This document shows, piece by piece, positions 1 to 11,905 of a DNA stretch of 32,540 bases. The notes under the pieces are model-generated. The model was not told the origin of the DNA and searched no databases. It saw only the letters and a list, made by a program, of their open reading frames with translations. The position numbers and the translations under genes are program-made. This stretch comes from Gonapodya sp. JEL0774 (lineage: Eukaryota; Monoblepharomycota; Monoblepharidomycetes; Monoblepharidales; Gonapodyaceae): the NCBI GenBank assembly GCA_027604505.1, contig JADIIX010000193.1, positions 1 through 32,540 of the forward strand. Reading direction: 5' to 3'. Each line of letters opens with the position of its first letter. Position 1 is the stretch's first letter.

Positions 1-127
1 CCCCCCCTGCAACGCCCCCGGCCCCCATAACCCCAAAACCCCCGCGGGGCCTGGCAACCCGAGCGGCTTTTGTGGCTGCGACCTTTCCCGCGCGCCCCCC
101 CCCCCCCCCCCCCGCCTTTTCGAGAGG
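1..127. other. C-rich low-complexity window edge
   Basis: The first 120 bases are strongly C-rich, with many short C runs and one uninterrupted run of 17 or more C just before position 117. No coding signal is visible here. It could be the real 5' part of the LINE that follows or a poorly resolved assembly edge; the sequence alone cannot tell which. Confidence 0.6.
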
Positions 128-769
128 GTGTTCTTCAAACCAAAGAACACCCTCCCACTGACATCTGCCAGATTCAACGAGCGCAGGGCACGCCTGAGAA
201 TGCTGGTAGCGTTGATGGGGATCGCAAAGGAGGTATCGGGGGCCACCCTGATTCCTGGGGGTGTGGTGATGGTGGTGGTCCCGTCTGTCGATGAGGACAA
301 GGTGCGCACTGCTGTCACCACCAAGGGGTTCACTCTCGTGTCTGAACGAGATGTAGACCCATTTGCTCGACCGGCCCACTCACGGAACGTGGAGGCAAAG
401 GATACTGAGATCACCGCAGGATGACTGGCTGACATTTGTCGGTTCTCTTGGTCACGGGAGTACCACGAGACGGTGATGAGAGGGGCACCGGAGTCTATCT
501 GTGCAGCCACCCTTGTGGAGTACCGGAAACTCCTGCAGAACCCACATGCACTGCTGGGACACGCAGGGCGGCACTACCACTGGGTGGCATCTGACAAGGA
601 GGGAGATGCAGTAATGGGCACTAGCACCACTGCACCTGGGGCTGTGGCACCAGCAGTGAGTGGAGCAGGGAGGTCCCCCAGTGGGGTGATGGGGCGGAGC
701 ATTGAAGCAGGCGTCAGCGCCAGCTTGGGAGCAGGGGAGACCACCATGCCGGCATTAAGCCACGCATGA
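128..769 (+). pseudogene. LINE ORF1 remnant
   Basis: A single frame runs from about 128 to the TGA at 767-769, broken only by one TGA at 422-424. The two halves (about 98 residues each) continue in the same frame, so they look like one ORF1 product with a nonsense mutation. The second half is rich in Ala, Gly and Ser. I see no RRM, coiled coil or CCHC knuckle, so the assignment rests on its place directly upstream of the endonuclease-RT ORF and on the ATGA overlap at 766-769. The real 5' end is not visible. Confidence 0.5.
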
Positions 770-3700
770 GGGTTTTTATGCCAAACGTAAACAGCGTCTC
801 TGGCAAAGCTGATCTCATCAAATCGCTTTGCCAAGATGACCATATGGACGTCTCGCTGCTATGCGAGACGTGGCTGTCACCTAGTGCCAGCCTGCCCTTT
901 GGGACACCAATCACCAATGTGATCAACCACGATGATTCATACAGAGTGGGGGGGAAGTGGAGTGGGGGGGAAGCGGAGCGGTGGGGGGATACTCGTCAAC
1001 ACATGGTCACCGGCATATGCAGCAGTGTGCAAGCAGACACACACAGCCCTGACATCAGCGAAAAAGGGGGACAGGGCAACAGTCCTCCTACTCAATTGGT
1101 ATACAGTCATCTTTGCGTACATCCCACCCAGCAAGGAGGAGGACCATCTGCTCCTTGAACTCTTGGAGTTGGGGCAGAAGATGGCAGATGCAGGGAATGA
1201 GGTTGTGATCTGTGGGGACCTGAATGCACACTCAGAGCTTCTGTCTGGTGATCACAAGACCGACTGTCAGGGCCACCTGTTGGATGACTGGATGATGGAA
1301 GCCCATCGTTTCCGAATCCAGACACCAACCCGTGGGAAATGGACATCACTTGCCAATGGGGGACAAGGGATACCAGACGTTGTCATCTCCACATTCCAGG
1401 TGGAACACTACATTGTACATGAAGGGGTGGCGATTGGTGGATCAGACCACTGCCCACTCACATTTACCATCCCAGACAACCGACCCCCGTATGTCGAAGT
1501 GAAACGGTAGAATGTGCGTAAGCTTGTCACACCTACTGTGCTCGAGGTGTACGCAAAGCTCCTCGGAGATGATCTGATGGTGAAGGGGTTGGAGAAGGAG
1601 TGTGGGGAAACTGAGAAGAGGATCCTTTCTGCCAGGTGGTCTGGGAACGTGCAAGCAGAGGTGGATCAAGTGATGACACAGCTGTATGAGGCCATCGGCC
1701 GGGCTGCAGAGCCCACTGTTGGCTATCTGAAGTGGAGCTCATATGTGGACCGTGAGCTCCTGACAGACAACCTCTCGCAGGAGTTGGCAGACCTGCAAGA
1801 GGCCACAAGGGCGGCAAGGGCAGCCGCGTCAGCAGAGGCACCCAGGGAGGAAGTGCGCAACCTGACGGCGACAGCCACTGAGGGTGCGCGGATCTATCGC
1901 ACAGGGGTGGACGAGCGAAGGCGAACACAATTCCGCTCCCACTTCGACCAACTAGCACGTGAAAAAACGTCTGCGGCTTTTCTTCGGGCAATCAAGGGAA
2001 TCAAGAAAAGGAGGGCAAAGACAGGATGTGGACTTGACCCTGCAAAGATGAGTGATCACCTGAACTACTTCTGGACCACATGGGGAGGTGCGCCAACCGG
2101 TACAACCCCAGAGGAGCTGCCGGACCAACCCATCTTGCCACCAGATCCAGATGTTGATGAGCCGATCGAGCCATATACTGTGGCAAAGCGGTTGATGGAG
2201 CTGCCAACAGGGAAGGCATGGGGAGCCGACAAAGTACCAGCAGAGTTCTATCAGGCAGCACATAATGTCCTGATTAAACCGCTCACTGCGCTGCTTCACC
2301 TAATTGCATCGACAGCCTGCATCCCAACAATCTGGCGACGTGCACTTGTGGTGCCAGTGTGGAAGAAGAAGGGGAGTGCAGAAGATATTGCAGACCATCG
2401 GCCAATCTCGCTCACGTGCACCATCCGGCAATTGTACGAGCGCCTGCTGATTCCAGAGGTAGAAGCATTCCAGGGATGTTTGGCAGATGAGCAGGGGGGT
2501 TTCCGCCCCCACCGTGGAGTGATGCAACAGGTCGTGGTTCTGCACGAGTCCTGCAAGGACAACCCACAGATGACAACGGCGCTCCTGGACTTGAAGGCAG
2601 AGTACGACATGGTGGACAGGCGCCGTCTTTGGTGGCTGTTGGAGTATCGATATCACTTCCCTCCAGCAACAGTCTGTCGGTTGAACGATCTCTTTGACTT
2701 CAATGCAAGTCAGCTATTGGTGGGGGGGAGCACATCTGATCTCTTGAAGAACCTGCGTGGGCTGTTCCAGGGATCTTCGCTCTCCCCGATCCTGTTCAAT
2801 TTCTTCATCAACAATCTTGCTTTAGCACTGTCCGATCTGAAGGAGGAGACGGGAGTACGAGTGGCAAACAAGTTCATCAATGCTCTACTGTTTGCAGACG
2901 ATACGGCTCTCGTGGCATTCGATCACCAGCGCATGGCGAGGTTGCTGGGAGTATGCCAGACATGGAGTGTGAATGCTGGAATGCGGTTCGCACCAATCAA
3001 GTGCATTCTATTTGCACCGCAACCTGCTCAACGGGAAGTCCCCCTTCAGCTCTATGGGGAGGATCTTCCATCGAAAGAGGAGCATGACTACCTGGGATTC
3101 CCCTTCACTCGTGGAGGGGTGAACTGGAGGAAGTTGTGCTTGGATCAGTGCAAGAAAGCAGATGGCGTGACAGCAATGTTGAAGTCAGTGGGGTTCAACA
3201 TTACTGGATGGGCACCACGATCAGCAGTCCACGCATATACCACCTTCATTCGCCCAGTTATGGAATTTGGAGTTGAGCTGATGCTCCCTTCAGCACCACC
3301 GCTGCAGATCTACCAGAAGTGTCAGGAGCGTGCTCTTCGCGCCATCTGGAATGCCCCTCGCCACACCAGTCGTGATGCCATGCAGAGGGTGCTTGGAGTG
3401 CAGCCCTTTGAGCTTCATGCGAGGGAGTTGCACTTGCTATCATCTGGACGCCACCATTCTTGGAGTGGGAGTGTGGCGACGCAGACTTCGATCCACGCCC
3501 CCGGCAGGATCAATTCCATATGCAGCAATGATTGGACAGGTGCACCACAGGTGGAACCCACTAGTAGTTGCACTCCGCAACCGCTTCTGGGTGCACTCCA
3601 ACATTGCCAACCCCCTTCAGCGAGCCTCCCCCCCGCCTCACCCACCACCGCCAATTGCGCTGTGGGCAGAGAGGATAACCTGGAGACAGGCGCAGATGGA

Positions 3701-4145
3701 GTCTCTATTGGGAGAGAACTTTGAGACGAAGGCAAACGAGACAGTGGTGTCTGCAATTCGAGTTAGACCAAACGCACGACCTCACCAGTACTTGGAGACG
3801 CGTTCAACAATTAAGCGTGAGGATCGGGTGACCATCTCGCCCTGGCAAATGGGATTTGTCTCATCCCATGAGGACTGCATCAATTGTGATGATGGAGTCT
3901 GACTGTTGAGGGATCATGTGATAGAGTGTTCTGGAGTTGGACCGGCAGTGGAGAGGTGCCTGCAGTCAATCTACCCCCTGCCGCACGTTCTATATGGTAC
4001 CAATGTCATGGATCACCTGATCAACTGTGCAGTGTTAGATATGGGTCCAGTAGTGGTCAAGACCTTGGTGGATGCTATCAACAGGATGGAGTGGTGCTGC
4101 CGTGGACGTGCCAGGATGGAGTCGGGGTTCTTTCAGGTGCCCTAA
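766..4145 (+). pseudogene. LINE ORF2: endonuclease-reverse transcriptase with C-terminal zinc knuckle, disabled
   Basis: The product would nick target DNA and reverse-transcribe the element RNA at the nick. Endonuclease (about 766-1480): PNVNS near the start, LCETWL, GDLNAHS and SDHCPL supply the usual Asn, Glu, Asp-x-Asn and Ser-Asp-His residues. Reverse transcriptase (about 2180-3150): GADKVPAEFY, DHRPISLT, QGGFRPHRG, motif A DLKAEYDMVD, motif B QGSSLSPILF, motif C FADDTALVAF and the thumb-side YLGFPF. A C-x2-C...H-x3-C knuckle lies at about 3870-3935. Lesions: a frameshift in a G-rich stretch near 947-970, TAG at 1508-1510, a frameshift near 3450 and TGA at 3900-3902, with the frame then open to TAA at 4143-4145. 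The catalytic residues survive, so decay looks moderate. The start is the ATG at 766, which overlaps the ORF1 stop. Confidence 0.88.
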
Positions 4146-6998
4146 TCCCCGAGTAAGCTTTTGTGTGACTTCTGTTTTTGTGACTGAGGGTGGTCATTGT
4201 GTACTTAAGGGACTTAACTCCCTTCATACTGTAGTAGTATTGGCATTCTACTCTATAGAGGCGCCTGACATAGGAGATGACAACTTCCTTTAATAGATCC
4301 TTGATAAACTTACCACTAGGTTGGAGGTTAGATAGATGAGGTTTGAGGGTTTAAGGGTTGTGGCGTAGCAGCCACCAGATGATAGTGTAGGCACAGCGTA
4401 GATTCTTTCTTAGGTTTGACAGATAGCACTGCTTGTCTAGGTAAGACAGCAGTGTGTTGTATTGGGTTCTTTATATTCACATTGCGTCTCTTGCTGTCAT
4501 AGTTCAAGTGGTGACTTCAAGGTGGGTCACAATTTTAGTTCAAGAGTACAAAGACCTTCAATATATTATATCCTTATACAAACCATTTCAAGTCATGCCT
4601 ACACATCAGGGCATTGCAGAACTTAAACACAAAAAAAGATCAGAAAACACTCACCTTTGAGCTTGCAGGTGGCAGTGGAGGGAAAGTAAGAATGCCAAAC
4701 TCAGAAGGAGGGGATGTTGGAGTCAGGGGACAGGGGTTCTTGTTTGTGGAGAAGATTGTGGAGCATTGGCCATCTGAAGAGTAAGTTGCCAAAGTGGCAA
4801 GTGAACTAAGAAAATAACTTATGATGACCCAGCAAACTGACTCGTTCACAGTGTGCATTGAGTGACTTGCCCATTATTGTACATACCTGGTAAACCTCGT
4901 GATCCTAGTTCCATGTCCAAGTGTATTAGACAGGATCCACCCTGGAATGACATCTGACTAGGCAATCAGAAGATTTTGCACGACGGTGATGGAATAGACA
5001 GAGAGTGGGGTTTGAGGAAAACATATGGCAGAAGCACAAAATGCAATTTGACAGGCAGAGCAGGAAGAGAAGTCACTCACACACTCAGTTTATGTCTCAA
5101 CTAGGTCCATATTCATTGCCAAGAAAAAAAACGGGCCCAATAAGGGCAGATATCTTCCACTGCAGGTGCTGAGGAAAATGGGAAGACAGACAAATGAGAG
5201 GAGAGAGGAGGTGTTGGGGACAGACATACGCTTATTGTTCACTGTTCCATACTTGCTGAGTGCAATAGACCTGAGGAAGTGGGTGTGGAACTTTGAATAC
5301 ATTGACCTTGAAGAATCACGAAAATTTCCACAATGTTCCAATTTACTCAGGTGCACCATGGCAACCTCTGCATGACATTCAAAACAAAAGCGGATCTCCC
5401 TTCACCAACAAATTTAGATTGTCTATGACTCCACAAGGACAAATTGCTTGCTTTTATTGCTTTGGGACTCTTTTGTGGTGCCTTTGGCTTCAATTCTATT
5501 CAGTCTGTTGCACTGGCCTCACTCCTGTTCCTGCATCTTTGTCATGAAACCCTACAGAAACTAGACTTAAGACAATTTGACCATCACCAAAGAAAATGAC
5601 GTCGGTAGGCACCTATCATCATCTGCCTGCCTGCAACAAGCAGAGCTCAAATATGGTCGACAGACTGGACATGAGGGCACGGAGATGAGAAGAGTCTCAA
5701 ACTTATTTTTGTTCTCTCCTTTGTTAAGAGACTGCATAATTTGTTGTGTAGACCTGAATATGCCCAATCAGCACTTATATGTATTTGAAGGAGTTCTGAG
5801 GAGTTTGAATACAGTTCACGATGGTCAATAACATTCTACTGCAAATGGTGTAGTCAACTGTCAATGAACAATCAGGAGTTTGTTCAACTGCAGTCTATTT
5901 GTATACAAGTGCTTGACTATAGTGTACTTACAGATGACTGTTCAACTGTGGTGAACCTGACCCCAAGGTGGTCTACCTGTGTTCAACTTGCAGTTTACTC
6001 AAAATAGGTTTTCTCAACTGTAAGGTACTGCAGTATATCAAAATTTGCGGTGGAGTGTGGTTGAATGGTTTTGCTGTTTTCCTGATGAGCATGGATGCTT
6101 TTTTTTTGAATGATCCTTGTGAGCAAACACCCCAGCATGCTCTGACTTGGACACTTTTTGAAAATGGGGATAAGATGTATTTGAAAGATCTGCGCAAATT
6201 TCTTGCCTTGCTGCCTGTGGCTAACACCAAAACAGTAGTACAGCCACACATTTGTAAAATACCATAACTTCAATTCCTGATTTCTTGCCCCCCATGGTGC
6301 AATCATTTCAATTCAAAAGGAATTACAATTTGAACTATGCAAGCCCCTGTAATCTGATGGGTTCTGCCATTGGAAAAGACCAATTCCTAAATTACAACAC
6401 AAGCACCAGTTTTATTCAAGCTCTACAAAAGGTCTACAAAAGGGGGATACTGAGAATTGGTCACATTCACCCATTTCTTACTACAGATCTAGTTTAGCTA
6501 CTCAGGTGATGAATGAAATGAATTTATTGTTCCCTCAATGTGCCAGCATTCTTGAGTGGGGGTTCCAGAGCCCTACCTTAAAGAGTGTTTACTGTTATCC
6601 TGTCCTAAGTGTGCAGATTGTGTTTTTGCAGTTAACTTTCTGGGTAGTGTGGCCAGTCTAACATTAGCAGTTGGTCTGAGAGGAATAGTGTGGTATCTAA
6701 AATTTGCTATCATCATCCATTTCACACAAGTTGACCACAGACATTGTCCCAAATGTGACCCCTTGGGATGTCAATTCCACAACAGCAAGGTCTAATACAA
6801 GGAGTGAATGGATACTCTTGCTGTATATAAATAATGCCTCATATCTCTCTCATTTTACAATTTTCATATCTCTTAGGACTCATCTCTTTCCCTCACCAGA
6901 AAATGGTCACAAACCCGTGAACAGTAATTTGCACTTCAGTTTCAATTACAATAAATTGATGAGGTACTCCTTATCTTGTAATGAATCACATGTTATAC
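4146..6998. other. Stretch without a supported gene
   Basis: This AT-richer region follows the LINE. On the minus strand 4658-4755 there is a short proline-rich open segment (TPTSPPSEFG...FPPLPPASSK) ending in a good donor (AAG|GTGAGT). It could be a downstream exon of the F-BAR gene or of another minus-strand gene, but I cannot chain it to anything. Around 5830-6020 the motif TTCAACTG or CTCAACTG recurs at irregular spacing. Another minus-strand open segment near 6690-6800 could be a terminal exon but does not match the phase of the last SH3 exon. Nothing else is recognisable. Confidence 0.5.
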
Positions 6999-9900
6999 CT
7001 TCTGCACATAAGTTTTGGGGAAGACCCCCTTTTTGCTTCCAAGTTTCCCTTCCCACCAATCATCTGTATCATTGGCAGATGTGACAGAAATAATGTCATT
7101 TTCCTTGAATGAAAGCTCATCAGGACTGGGAAACAGCAATCCCAAATCTCAATTCAAATCATTCTAGGCGCATAAAATCTGAAGACTTACTCTGCTGCTT
7201 CATAGTCATACAATGCTTTCACTGACAGCAACAAAGTTTGTTAATTCAAAGAAACTGAAAAGTTGTAGGCAAAATGTATACCTTTTCGTTGAGTAAAAGT
7301 AGAAGGCTTTGGTGTTAATGGTTCAATTGCTCTCTGAAAGTTTTGAATGTTAACCAAAAAAGAACTATCTTAAAGAAATGGAACAATGAAACTTACCCTC
7401 AAAGTCCCTGGGGATTCTTGCACTTCTTCTACATACACATTAGGAAATTGACCAACTTTCCCATTAGGTGCTCAAAAATGGACCAATTATCAGAGGATTG
7501 TGTTTATAGAAAAATAGAGTTGCCCTACCTTTTCCCTCCCACCATGCATCTGAGCCAGTTGCCTTGCTGGTAACAACAATAATGTCACCAGCTTTTGATG
7601 ATTGAAATTGTTGAAGATTCATTAAATGAAAACATCTGCCAGAGGCTCACCTTTCATGCTAAGCTCCCCATCACATGTTGCAGTGTAGTCAAATTTGGCA
7701 CGAACTTATGAAGTAAACCATCATGAAATATTAGTGAGTAAATTCATGGAAAGGAGAGACAACAATACAGTACCTGTAGCCTTTTTAGGAGTTATACTGT
7801 TGGTGCTGACAATACTTGCTGATCTGGTGTGTCGCGCCATTGCTGGTGGTACCATAGTGTCCCATCCTTGCGTGAATATGATAGGAAACTGTCCAACTTG
7901 CCCTGTCCTTAGGTGCTTCCCTTCCCACCATTGAAGGTTTTGATCTCCTTCGTTGGGCTTTTCCGTGACCTCAATAATATCTCCAGCTACGAAGGATAAT
8001 TCTGTGTCATCAGATGCCACATGATCGTAGACTGCTTTCACACAATTTGCACCAAGTTCTGAGAATGTTGTTGAGGCACTGTCACTCCCAGTAGCATTAG
8101 TGTGAACATCAACCTTCACATAGTTTGCAGGCACAAGTCCCACTTGAGAACCCTTCTGAGCCTTTAAAACAGTCAAGCAGGGTTCATTCAATAATTATTC
8201 CAATTCTTATTACCTTCAAAGTATTGCAAACATACCTTTACCCAGCCATCCTTCTCCCCTTCAAGCAAAATGAGTCGGTCATTCTCATGGATACTGAGTT
8301 CACCCTCAATCTTGCTGGCATAATCAAACAAGGCTATGGCTGAAGAGGAACCTATAGATTTTGACTGAGCAACTGGAGTCACAAGTTTTGGGAGCTCAAC
8401 TGTCATTGGAGCAGAAGTTTTCAGGGAATATAATGGCAATGTTACTAGGGTATCTCACCTTTTTTCTCAATCAATAGATTCATTAATGTCTCCAGCCGCA
8501 ACTTCTCATTGGTCAGTACATGTAACTGATACTCCAAATCTGCTTTCTCCTAAATTGTCCAGTAAGAGTGAAATGTGGTTTATAAAAGTGAAAAACTTAA
8601 CACATACATCTGAAGCACTGTTTGCATTTCCAAATTCAGGTGTTTTGCTGTAAGCATTCACCATTTGAGATAATCCAGCAATAGCTTTCTCAACCCTCTG
8701 TAATTGGACAAGGACTTCTTGGTTTCTTTGATGATATTGCCTGCTCAAGGACAAGCATGAGGAGAGCAGTGAAGCTCAATATCTCAGTTGCTCCACTCAC
8801 CCAAGTTTTTGTGACAGCACAATTTTGGAAAATTCATCAACAGTAATATCTGTGATCTAAACAGGGGGCCAGAATATGTAAAGAAACAAGTTTAATCAGA
8901 TGCACATAGAAACTGAGAAACCTTATCTGCTCCTGTGTTTCCAAACACAAAAGGTTCTGGTTCTCTAAACGCATCAGCATTTTGTGTCACAAAAAGTCTG
9001 GAGTCTGATTCTCTCTCCACATGAGAAAGAGTTGTTTGAAGAGTTTCCATGCTGGTCTTCAACAAAGCAGAGTATTCTGTCTCCACAGCACCATATTTTG
9101 AGAGCAAATCCACAAGCAATGAGTAGTATCTTCCATCTATACGCTTCATCAATGATGGTAAGTCCACTGGGAAAAGAAAGAAAGCATAACATTGAGGGAG
9201 TAACTTTCAACAACAAAAGACTTTCTCACAACTATAATATTGCTCTTGTTGCATGTTTGTTGATTGCAATGCCAGTAAATAGTCATTTCTGGCATCCTTT
9301 TCTCAGAGAGTATGCTGATTATAGTATATTTGGCAGAAGGATCTGATGATCAGACTCTCACCTGCAATGATCTATAGGCAGCTTTAAGCTTTTGCTTTAA
9401 CTGTCGGAATTTGATGTAAGAATCCTCATGGACACCAATTTTCCTTCGAAACATGCCTTTGCAACAATTTGGTCTTGGTCAGTCTCTATAAGTAATTTGA
9501 TCAATGGAATGGCAGTTTGAGTGAGTACCAAAAGTCTGATTGGCAAACTGAAATAAATACACACGCTTAACCATGTTCCTCAACGCTGTAAAAGCAGTGG
9601 TACCCCTGTTGGATTCCAAGTCATACTTGGCCTGGGCAGCATCTGCATCCTTGGATGCTTGCTCATACTTCAATTTTACCTTAATTGGATTGATGTCAGA
9701 TTTCAGAATGTTTGAAATCATCCTAATCATCATTTTCTCCTGGCCAACAATACCTGCTCCAAATCTGTATAGCTCTTTGTGAGTTCTATTTGAAGCCTTT
9801 GCTATAAAGGAACAAACAATAATGTAAATTGTGTTACTTTGGTGAAACAGGATGTTGTATGATTACTTACACCATACTCTAATTGCTGTGTAAAAGACAT

Positions 9901-10588
9901 TTAACAACCGAAACAGAGGCACTTTCATCACAAGAGTGACGCCAGATCACTTCACCTTTTTGGAAACAATAGTTCGTTCCTTGTTGTACTCCTTAATGAC
10001 ATCGACTATTTCACTGTTGAGCTTATCAGCAAGTCTTCCGCGGAACTGGGCTTGTTTCTCAGATTCAGAGAGAAATATCGAGAAAGCATGCTGTGGTAAT
10101 CTAACGATATGAGAAGGGCAGGTGGGAAGCCGAACTTGAAATGCGAAGGAGGGTATGTTTGCTCACCTCACACCCTCTTTCGCCCCGTCCTTCGATTGAA
10201 CTTCAGCGCCACCTCCCTCACTCGCCGAACCAGAGCTCAAAGAACCAGACGCGCTTCTGGGCACTAGCGCTGACAAAACCCGCCTCTTAGATGCGAAGGA
10301 TTTGCTGAGACGCTCAAGTTTGGCCTGATAGTCCTGTTCAATCTCCGCCCTCCGCCTCATATAGTCACGAATGTTGTCGAGTGTTGCGATGTCTTCATCA
10401 GACTTTGCGCCGATTCTTTGCCACTGATGATCGCCATGGTTGGCATCAGCAAAATTCAAAGAGTTCGTGGAAACAGGTGTCGGTTGAGAGAAAGCTTTGT
10501 GTGATCGAGCAATCCAACAATCCCTCACTTGCTGTTGCTGATTCGACCTGAGAGCTTTGGTGAATTGATGAAACTCTTTGGCATTCAT
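6999..10588 (-). CDS. F-BAR protein with four SH3 domains (Bzz1/TOCA/syndapin-like)
   Basis: Probably a membrane-curving scaffold linking the cortex or endocytic sites to actin nucleators. The first exon (10588-10172, ATG at 10588-10586) carries the F-BAR start (ATLDNIRDYMRRRAEIEQDY...KLERLSKSF). Exon 2 (10090-9956) gives HAFSIFLSESEKQAQFRGRL. Further helical segments (KYEQASKDADAAQAKY, YIKFRQLKQKLKAAYRSL, ITVDEFSKIVLSQKLG) run down to about 8790. A coiled-coil segment (KLRLETLMNLLIEKK) sits near 8463-8545. Four SH3 domains follow: ALFDYASKIEGELS (about 8391-8120), AVYDHVASDDTELSF...WWEG (about 8066-7870), AKFDYTATCDGELS...WWEG...GQFPNVY (about 7700-7435) and ALYDYEAADPDELSF...WWEG...GVFPKTY (about 7222-6999). 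Each SH3 is split by one or more short introns with matching phases. Yeast Bzz1 has two SH3 domains. Downstream of 6999 a donor follows, so the 3' end is unresolved. Some exon junctions near 9360-9560 are approximate. Confidence 0.85.
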
Positions 10589-10961
10589 TTTTGCCGCGTG
10601 GGCTGAAGCTTGTCCTGTTAAATTATGTTGAATTCACAAGGGTCGATTGGCTTTGGGTTGCGGCAGTATCCACAGTAATATACACCTGAACCCATGTCCA
10701 TCTTTGCAAAAGACGGATGGGTCTCAAGGGCTCTGGAGCGAGCATCTAAGAAGCTTAGACGCGAGGTGGAGCTCAAAATGAGTCGACGCAAACCTACCGA
10801 TTGGTTCTGACGGCCCTTCTCGGCGCATGAATCACATCCATGGCCTCGATTCAACGTTCAAACGCTTGGCTAATTCTTTTAGATCGATAAGAATCCGGTA
10901 TTCCCATTCACCCCAAATCAGCAGGAGAGCGGTAATGAAGCAATGAACAGGTCTTAGGCAA
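10589..10961. promoter_or_regulatory. Shared upstream region of two divergent genes
   Basis: Only 373 bp separate the ATG of the minus-strand F-BAR gene from the proposed ATG of the plus-strand transmembrane gene. The two promoters must therefore lie in this interval or overlap it. No TATA box or other named element is obvious. A minus-strand open stretch covers 10618-10854 but stops before the F-BAR ATG and is probably 5' UTR. Confidence 0.4.
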
Positions 10962-11905
10962 ATGCGGGTTGACGAATCGCATTTGCACCTTCACGAAATA
11001 GCTCTCGAACTACGAATAAAACACAATGAGCTCCACTGGTGTATCAGCGGTGTTATTGCGTCCGTAGGCGTAATCGTAATTTTCGTTGCAAGGGGTATGG
11101 TCACGCACGTGAGTAGCAATGTTGTCAAGAGAGAGAGCGTGGCCAGGTAGATTTTACAATGGTATCTTGCATGAATGTGCTAGCAATACTTCCTATTGCC
11201 ACTTCTCGTTTTGATTGTCAGCGGGCTTGGCGTCTACAACTACAAGGTTCATTGTGTTCTGCTGCCGTTCCATGTCGTGAACTCTCACCGAATGTTTACA
11301 TAAGGACACACGAATTTTGAGGCTATACCCACATCATTGTGTTTATACCTTCTCTCGAAATTCAACCAGTTCTGTTCAAGGCGACTATTACAACATTTAC
11401 ATCCGCATCCGCCGAGATGTGAAATCTGGTGTGGCTCAATTTTTCGGTTTCTTTGGACTTAAACGAACATGTCACTGACGGGGAGCTGACAGGACTGCAC
11501 CAAAAATATTTTCTGGTCCTGAACGGATTCCAAATTGACGCTTACCGACTTTGTGGATCAACTTCGAACCTTTCAGTAAGTATTTCGTCGATTTCAGTGT
11601 GTAGAAATCCGCTCACATGAACGTAGGAGCTTCGGCAAGTTGGACAAGAGCTTGCGCGCAACCTAGACTTAAATTTTTGGGATGTGGCAAATGCATCTTC
11701 TCATCATCATATTCGCCATGTACCAGGGGAATCTGATGGGTGAGGAACGAAAATGTTGCGGTTTTAGTCGAACATTCTAGTTCGTGCGGGAAAAAATAGA
11801 ATGTGGTACCCCGTTGAGGTGTTCGAGGCCAGAAAAGATGAAGAATCGATTACCTTTATCACTGATCTGTTCACCTTTTGTTTGATACACATTGAAACAT
11901 GTTGA
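10962..11905 (+). CDS. Unrecognised protein with one predicted membrane segment, six exons
   Basis: I do not recognise this protein. A model with exons 10962-11094, 11184-11246, 11381-11428, 11493-11575, 11627-11739 and 11800-11905 keeps one frame through five GT-AG introns of 51-134 nt and gives about 181 residues. A hydrophobic stretch (CISGVIASVGVIVIFVA) lies at about residues 27-43. A soluble part follows with QGDYYNIYIRIRRDVKSG, YFLVLNGFQIDAYRL, ELRQVGQELARNLDLNFWD and HHHIRHVPGES. The smooth residue composition and consistent intron phases support real coding. The last exon is the weakest: its stop (11903-11905) lies inside the first codons of RRP44, so the true 3' end may differ. The start ATG follows a possible acceptor (CTTAG), so an upstream exon cannot be excluded. 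Confidence 0.5.

Larger units (their letters stand above)
128..4145 (+). mobile_element. Degenerate non-LTR retrotransposon (LINE), 5' truncated at or beyond the window edge
   Basis: Two adjacent reading regions form a LINE-like unit: an ORF1 tail (128-769), then ORF2 (766-4145) with an apurinic-type endonuclease, reverse transcriptase and a C-terminal Cys/His knuckle. The unit carries at least two frameshifts and three in-frame stops, so this copy is dead. No poly(A) or short tandem tail is visible after 4145, and no target-site duplication can be assigned because the 5' end is not recognisable. The 3' UTR may run on to about 4300. The clade cannot be assigned without a tree. Confidence 0.85.

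Noticed and set aside
1533-2669. Several minus-strand ORFs of 85-152 codons
   Set aside because: They are antisense to the LINE reverse transcriptase, whose motifs are unambiguous on the plus strand.
10618-10854. Minus-strand ORF of 78 codons upstream of the F-BAR ATG
   Set aside because: It ends before the F-BAR start without a donor linking to it and shows no motif; more likely 5' UTR.
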